From CATOSP01 sp965197545 (GTDB lineage: Bacteria; Chloroflexota; Dehalococcoidia; Lucifugimonadales; UBA3495): a stretch of DNA of 64,000 nucleotides. Positions 61,482-64,000 of the stretch are shown in pieces (within the stretch, counting starts at the first letter, position 1; each line of letters starts with the position of its first letter). The stretch is taken from positions 1,054,001 to 1,118,000 of the forward strand of contig CBDANJ010000007.1 of assembly GCA_965197545.1 (NCBI GenBank). Direction: 5' to 3'. The notes under the pieces were generated by a model. That model saw only the letters and a list, made by a program, of their open reading frames with translations, did no database searches and had not been told where the DNA came from. Both the position numbers and the translations under genes were made by a program.

Positions 61482-61679
61482 TTAGCCGCTCTTGAAGAAT
61501 AGTCCGATTATGGACGCAACCGTCGTGGCCCAAAGTCCAACATTGATCAATATGAGCGTCCGGAACTTGGAGTCGGTCGCGCTCTGCATGCTCCGCAAGT
61601 CTTGTCGAATCTCCGAAAGCTCGGCTACGACTCTCTCCATCATGCCTTCAAGCCTGTCGATGCGCGGGTCCTGCGTCAC
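61482..61679 (-). CDS. Small single-helix membrane protein with coiled coil
   Basis: 65 residues from GTG 61679, chosen because a strong site (GGAGGGCTAGGA) precedes it; longer frames reach ATG 61751. Residues ~5-35 (IDRLEGMMERVVAELSEIRQ) form a coiled coil, followed by ~20 hydrophobic residues (TLILINVGLWATTVASIIGL) as a C-terminal membrane anchor. No family is recognised; it resembles small hemolysin-XhlA-like or methyl-accepting scaffold pieces only in general form. Confidence 0.55.
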   Translation of the reverse strand: MTQDPRIDRLEGMMERVVAELSEIRQDLRSMQSATDSKFRTLILINVGLWATTVASIIGLFFKSG

Positions 61680-61710
61680 TCCTAGCCCTCCTTTAGCCGC
61701 GTCTTCATTA

Positions 61711-61762
61711 TACATGCCTGACCATACGTCACAAGATACATGCCTGATCATACGTCACAAGC
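61711..61762. repeat. Two tandem 26-base repeats
   Basis: TACATGCCTGACCATACGTC... and TACATGCCTGATCATACGTC... occur head to tail at 61711-61736 and 61737-61762, differing at only two or three positions. They lie in the region between the divergent genes at 61679 and 61933, so they might be protein-binding sites, but nothing else supports this. Confidence 0.6.
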
Positions 61763-61932
61763 TACAAGCGTCAGTAAAGCGGGCCGCAGACCGGAGAGGC
61801 GGCGGTCACTTGGCTCGCGTGTAGGGGGTCTGCGGCGATTGACCGGAGAATGTATAATCGCAGTGCCACAGGCTCAAATACGCTACGAGATTTCAACCAA
61901 GAGAATCAACGACGCAACCGAGGAGGTCCGCA

Positions 61933-63627
61933 TTGGCTGAGGTAGAAGGGAGCGCACTGGTAGCCCAATCCATCGGAAGGGAAGGAATCGAGACCCTCTT
62001 TGGATTGGCTGGAGGTCCGATACAGGACATCATGGGGTCCGCTCCCCATTTCGGAGTCCGTCCCATAGGCGTCCGCCATGAACAAGCCGCGACCTTTGCC
62101 GCCGCTGCCTACGGGTACGTCCGCAATCAGGTGGGGGTGGCGGTCCTGGCCGCCGGTCCGGCGGTGACCAACGGGGTAACCGGCGCGCACGTGGCCTACG
62201 ACAATTGTTTTCCCCTGGTAATCCTCGGTGGCTCCGGTCCCCAGAGGGGGCGGTATACCGGAACTTTCCAGGAGACCGAAAACATACCCATGTATAAGGG
62301 GATAACCAAGATGGCGGTGCAGGTGGAAAGCACGGCTAGGATCCCCGAGTATATGGCTATGGCCTTTCGCAGGGCGCGTACCGGGAGACCTGGACCGGTC
62401 TACGTGGACTTGCCCTCAGACGTGCTTCAGAACGGCGTCGACGAAGAGAGCGTCCGCTGGCCCTCGAATTACTACACCGAGGCCGCTCCCATGGGCAACC
62501 CAGACCAGGTTAAGCGAGCCGCCGAATTGCTCCTGAACGCCGAGCGGCCGATGATGATCGTGGGCAAGGGTGTCCGATGGTCGGAACCCACGGCTGAACT
62601 GAGGCAGTTAATCGAGTCCCTGGGGATGCCCTATATAGCCTCTCCCATGGGACGCGGGTACATCCCTGACGATCACCCGCTGAATCTCGGCGCCGCCCGC
62701 AGCGCCATCATGGGCAACGCCGACGTGGTCCTGGTCGTTGGCTCCAGGCTCAACTGGATGTTCGGTTTCGGACGTCAATTCCCCGCCGACGCCAAGGTGA
62801 TTCACATCGACATAGAAGCCGAAGAGATCGGTTTCAACCGGGCCGTCGAAGTTGGTATCGTCGGCGACTCGAAAGCGGCGCTCCGCCAGATACTAGGCGA
62901 GATGGAAGGTAAGACCGCTGGACTGAGGGAACGCGCCGAAGAGGGGCCCTGGTTGTCTTCTCTGCGCGATCGAGTAGGATCCAATGCGGATGCCATTCAG
63001 GAACGCCTAACGTCTGACGCCAAGCCTATTCTGACATACCGGCTGCTGCACGAAGTCAGCCAAGTATTTCCGAGGGAAACCGTCTATTCGGTGGACGGGC
63101 AGACCACCCTTGCGACCGGACGGCAGGTGTTACAGAGCTACACCCCAGCCAGCCGCCTAAACTCGGGCTCAAACGGTTGCATGGGAGTGGGCGTCCCCTT
63201 TGCCGTGGGCGCGAAACTTGCCCGGCCCGACGTGCCGGTGGTCAGCGTCAACGGTGACTGCGCTTTCGGCTTCAATGCAATGGAGATGGAGACCGCGGTC
63301 CGGTACCAGCTCCCCATAGTCTTCATCATCAACAACAACTCGGGGATCGTTGGCGGCAGTCTGGAGGCGAACATGGGCCTCCCAGAGGGCTACGAGGAGC
63401 GTGTCGCCACCTACACTCCCGAAATCCGTTATGACAAGATTCTTGAAGCCTTCGGCGGCCATACGGAACATGTGACCGAGCCTTCTGAGATCAACGCCGC
63501 GCTGCGACGGGCGTATCAGGCGACGCAAGAGGGCAAGGTCGCCTGCGTGAACGTGATCTCGGAACCCTGGGAAGTTGCCCGGTCCGGCGGCAGCCGCGGC
63601 GGCTCATTGATGGGGTACGATCGCTAA
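61933..63627 (+). CDS. Thiamine-diphosphate-dependent enzyme, second paralogue
   Basis: 564 residues starting at TTG 61933, with GAGGAGG 7 bases upstream. Same three-domain organisation as the gene at 59742-61409, but different sequence: LFGLAGGPIQDIMGSAPHFG, IGVRHEQAATFAAAAYGYVR (catalytic Glu), central ERPMMIVGKGVRWSEPTAEL, and C-terminal NGDCAFGFNAMEMETAVRYQ with INNNSGIVGGS. The GDC replaces GDG in the diphosphate motif, a common variant. The C-terminus ends GGSRGGSLMGYDR. Reaction unknown; acetolactate-synthase-like or oxalyl-CoA-decarboxylase-like. Divergent from the first operon. Confidence 0.87.
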   Translation: MAEVEGSALVAQSIGREGIETLFGLAGGPIQDIMGSAPHFGVRPIGVRHEQAATFAAAAYGYVRNQVGVAVLAAGPAVTNGVTGAHVAYDNCFPLVILGGSGPQRGRYTGTFQETENIPMYKGITKMAVQVESTARIPEYMAMAFRRARTGRPGPVYVDLPSDVLQNGVDEESVRWPSNYYTEAAPMGNPDQVKRAAELLLNAERPMMIVGKGVRWSEPTAELRQLIESLGMPYIASPMGRGYIPDDHPLNLGAARSAIMGNADVVLVVGSRLNWMFGFGRQFPADAKVIHIDIEAEEIGFNRAVEVGIVGDSKAALRQILGEMEGKTAGLRERAEEGPWLSSLRDRVGSNADAIQERLTSDAKPILTYRLLHEVSQVFPRETVYSVDGQTTLATGRQVLQSYTPASRLNSGSNGCMGVGVPFAVGAKLARPDVPVVSVNGDCAFGFNAMEMETAVRYQLPIVFIINNNSGIVGGSLEANMGLPEGYEERVATYTPEIRYDKILEAFGGHTEHVTEPSEINAALRRAYQATQEGKVACVNVISEPWEVARSGGSRGGSLMGYDR

Positions 63628-63667
63628 CACGAACGTTTACAGTAACACGGAATCGGAGGATGCGAAG

Positions 63668-64000
63668 ATGTCAGACTTGGTATTGCGCACGGCTATAGGC
63701 AATTACGGCCATACAATCCCGCTGAAGGACGGTAGCGTGACGTCGGACATGTTCGACATGGAACATATCGAGGTCTCACCGGTGACGAGTATCTTCCGCC
63801 GCATGGTGCGGGGTCTCGAATTCGATGTGGCTGAGATGGCCCTCTCCACATATATGTGCGCCCGCGCTCACGGCAAGGCCTTCACCGGCGTTCCGGTGTT
63901 TTTGACACGGGCCTTCTACCACGCCGGTTTGGTGGTGAACTCGCGGAGCGGGATCAAGACGCCCAAAGACCTGGAAGGCAAGAAAGTGGGGTTGCGCAGC
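63668..64000 (+). CDS. Periplasmic-binding-like or 4,5-dihydroxyphthalate decarboxylase-like protein, 3'-truncated
   Basis: The first 111 codons of a gene cut by the window end, from ATG 63668 with GGAGG upstream. The beginning (LRTAIGNYGHTIPLKDGSV), then SIFRRMVRGLEFDVAEMALS and TRAFYHAGLVVNSRSGIKTP match the fold shared by 4,5-dihydroxyphthalate decarboxylase and NMT1/THI5-type binding proteins, which occur often with thiamine-diphosphate enzymes. Starts 41 bases after the second paralogue, so probably in one operon with it. Confidence 0.75.
   Translation, partial: MSDLVLRTAIGNYGHTIPLKDGSVTSDMFDMEHIEVSPVTSIFRRMVRGLEFDVAEMALSTYMCARAHGKAFTGVPVFLTRAFYHAGLVVNSRSGIKTPKDLEGKKVGLRS

Noticed and set aside
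61482..63627. The tandem 26-base units as the start of a CRISPR array
   Set aside because: Only two units without spacers between them; they are a simple tandem repeat.

Overview
The window is 64 kb of GC-rich bacterial DNA. It most resembles an uncultured member of the Chloroflexota (Dehalococcoidia/SAR202-like). The signs are a solute-binding lipoprotein with the Val/Lys/Glu repeat linker common in that phylum, a DUF3179 lipoprotein, and many single catabolic enzymes (CaiB CoA-transferases, a luciferase-like monooxygenase, GMC, Gfo/Idh, MmgE/PrpD and thiamine-diphosphate enzymes) mixed with housekeeping genes. This placement is an inference from gene content; no rRNA gene is present.

Layout. 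1-4.5 kb: a cyclase fragment, an SRPBCC protein, an unusual HEPN/coiled-coil protein and a membrane-protein gene whose 3' end has been tandemly copied. 4.5-15.4 kb: scattered catabolic genes (GMC and luciferase-like oxidoreductases, SDR, formamidase, CoA-transferase, sugar kinase, MmgE/PrpD). 15.5-23.4 kb: Nudix, a Panacea-type toxin-antitoxin pair, comF, a beta-propeller protein, a flavin monooxygenase, a DinB protein, and a decayed patch with a broken CopG antitoxin gene, an ISKra4-type transposase fragment and copies of a MITE. 23.4-27.2 kb: a thiamine block with TPP riboswitch, thiC and thiD. 27.4-38.6 kb: ileS, mutM, sbcC, ffh, alkA, thpR and a mug-type glycosylase. 38.6-45.3 kb: an amidohydrolase, a second MITE, a split transketolase with a frameshifted C-subunit, a peroxiredoxin-like gene, proA, a retropepsin-like protein and proB. 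45.7-49.7 kb: an oligopeptide-type ABC importer without ATPases. 50.5-57.4 kb: mfd, a PIN toxin with a non-standard partner, the DUF3179 gene and tRNA-Pro. 57.4-64 kb: a CoA-transferase, a formyltransferase and two thiamine-diphosphate lyase-like enzymes, then the start of a binding protein.

The most notable observation is that two unrelated genes, a PRXL2/SelL-like peroxiredoxin near 41.7 kb and the DUF3179 lipoprotein at 55.7-57.1 kb, are each split by one in-frame TGA exactly where the first cysteine of their CxxC motif should be. In both cases reading continues in the same frame through the TGA, and a GC-rich hairpin follows at about the distance expected of a bacterial SECIS element. The simplest reading is that both are selenoproteins with a Sec-x-x-Cys centre and that the organism inserts selenocysteine. 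A plain gene caller would cut both genes.

Two families of short non-autonomous elements are visible. One has 18-bp terminal inverted repeats and perfect 8-bp target duplications at two separate loci (17.7 and 54.2 kb). The other lies at 39.5 kb. Five single-base frameshifts are concentrated at 41.1-41.8 kb, which is either gene decay or poor consensus sequence; the peroxiredoxin gene lies partly inside that patch.
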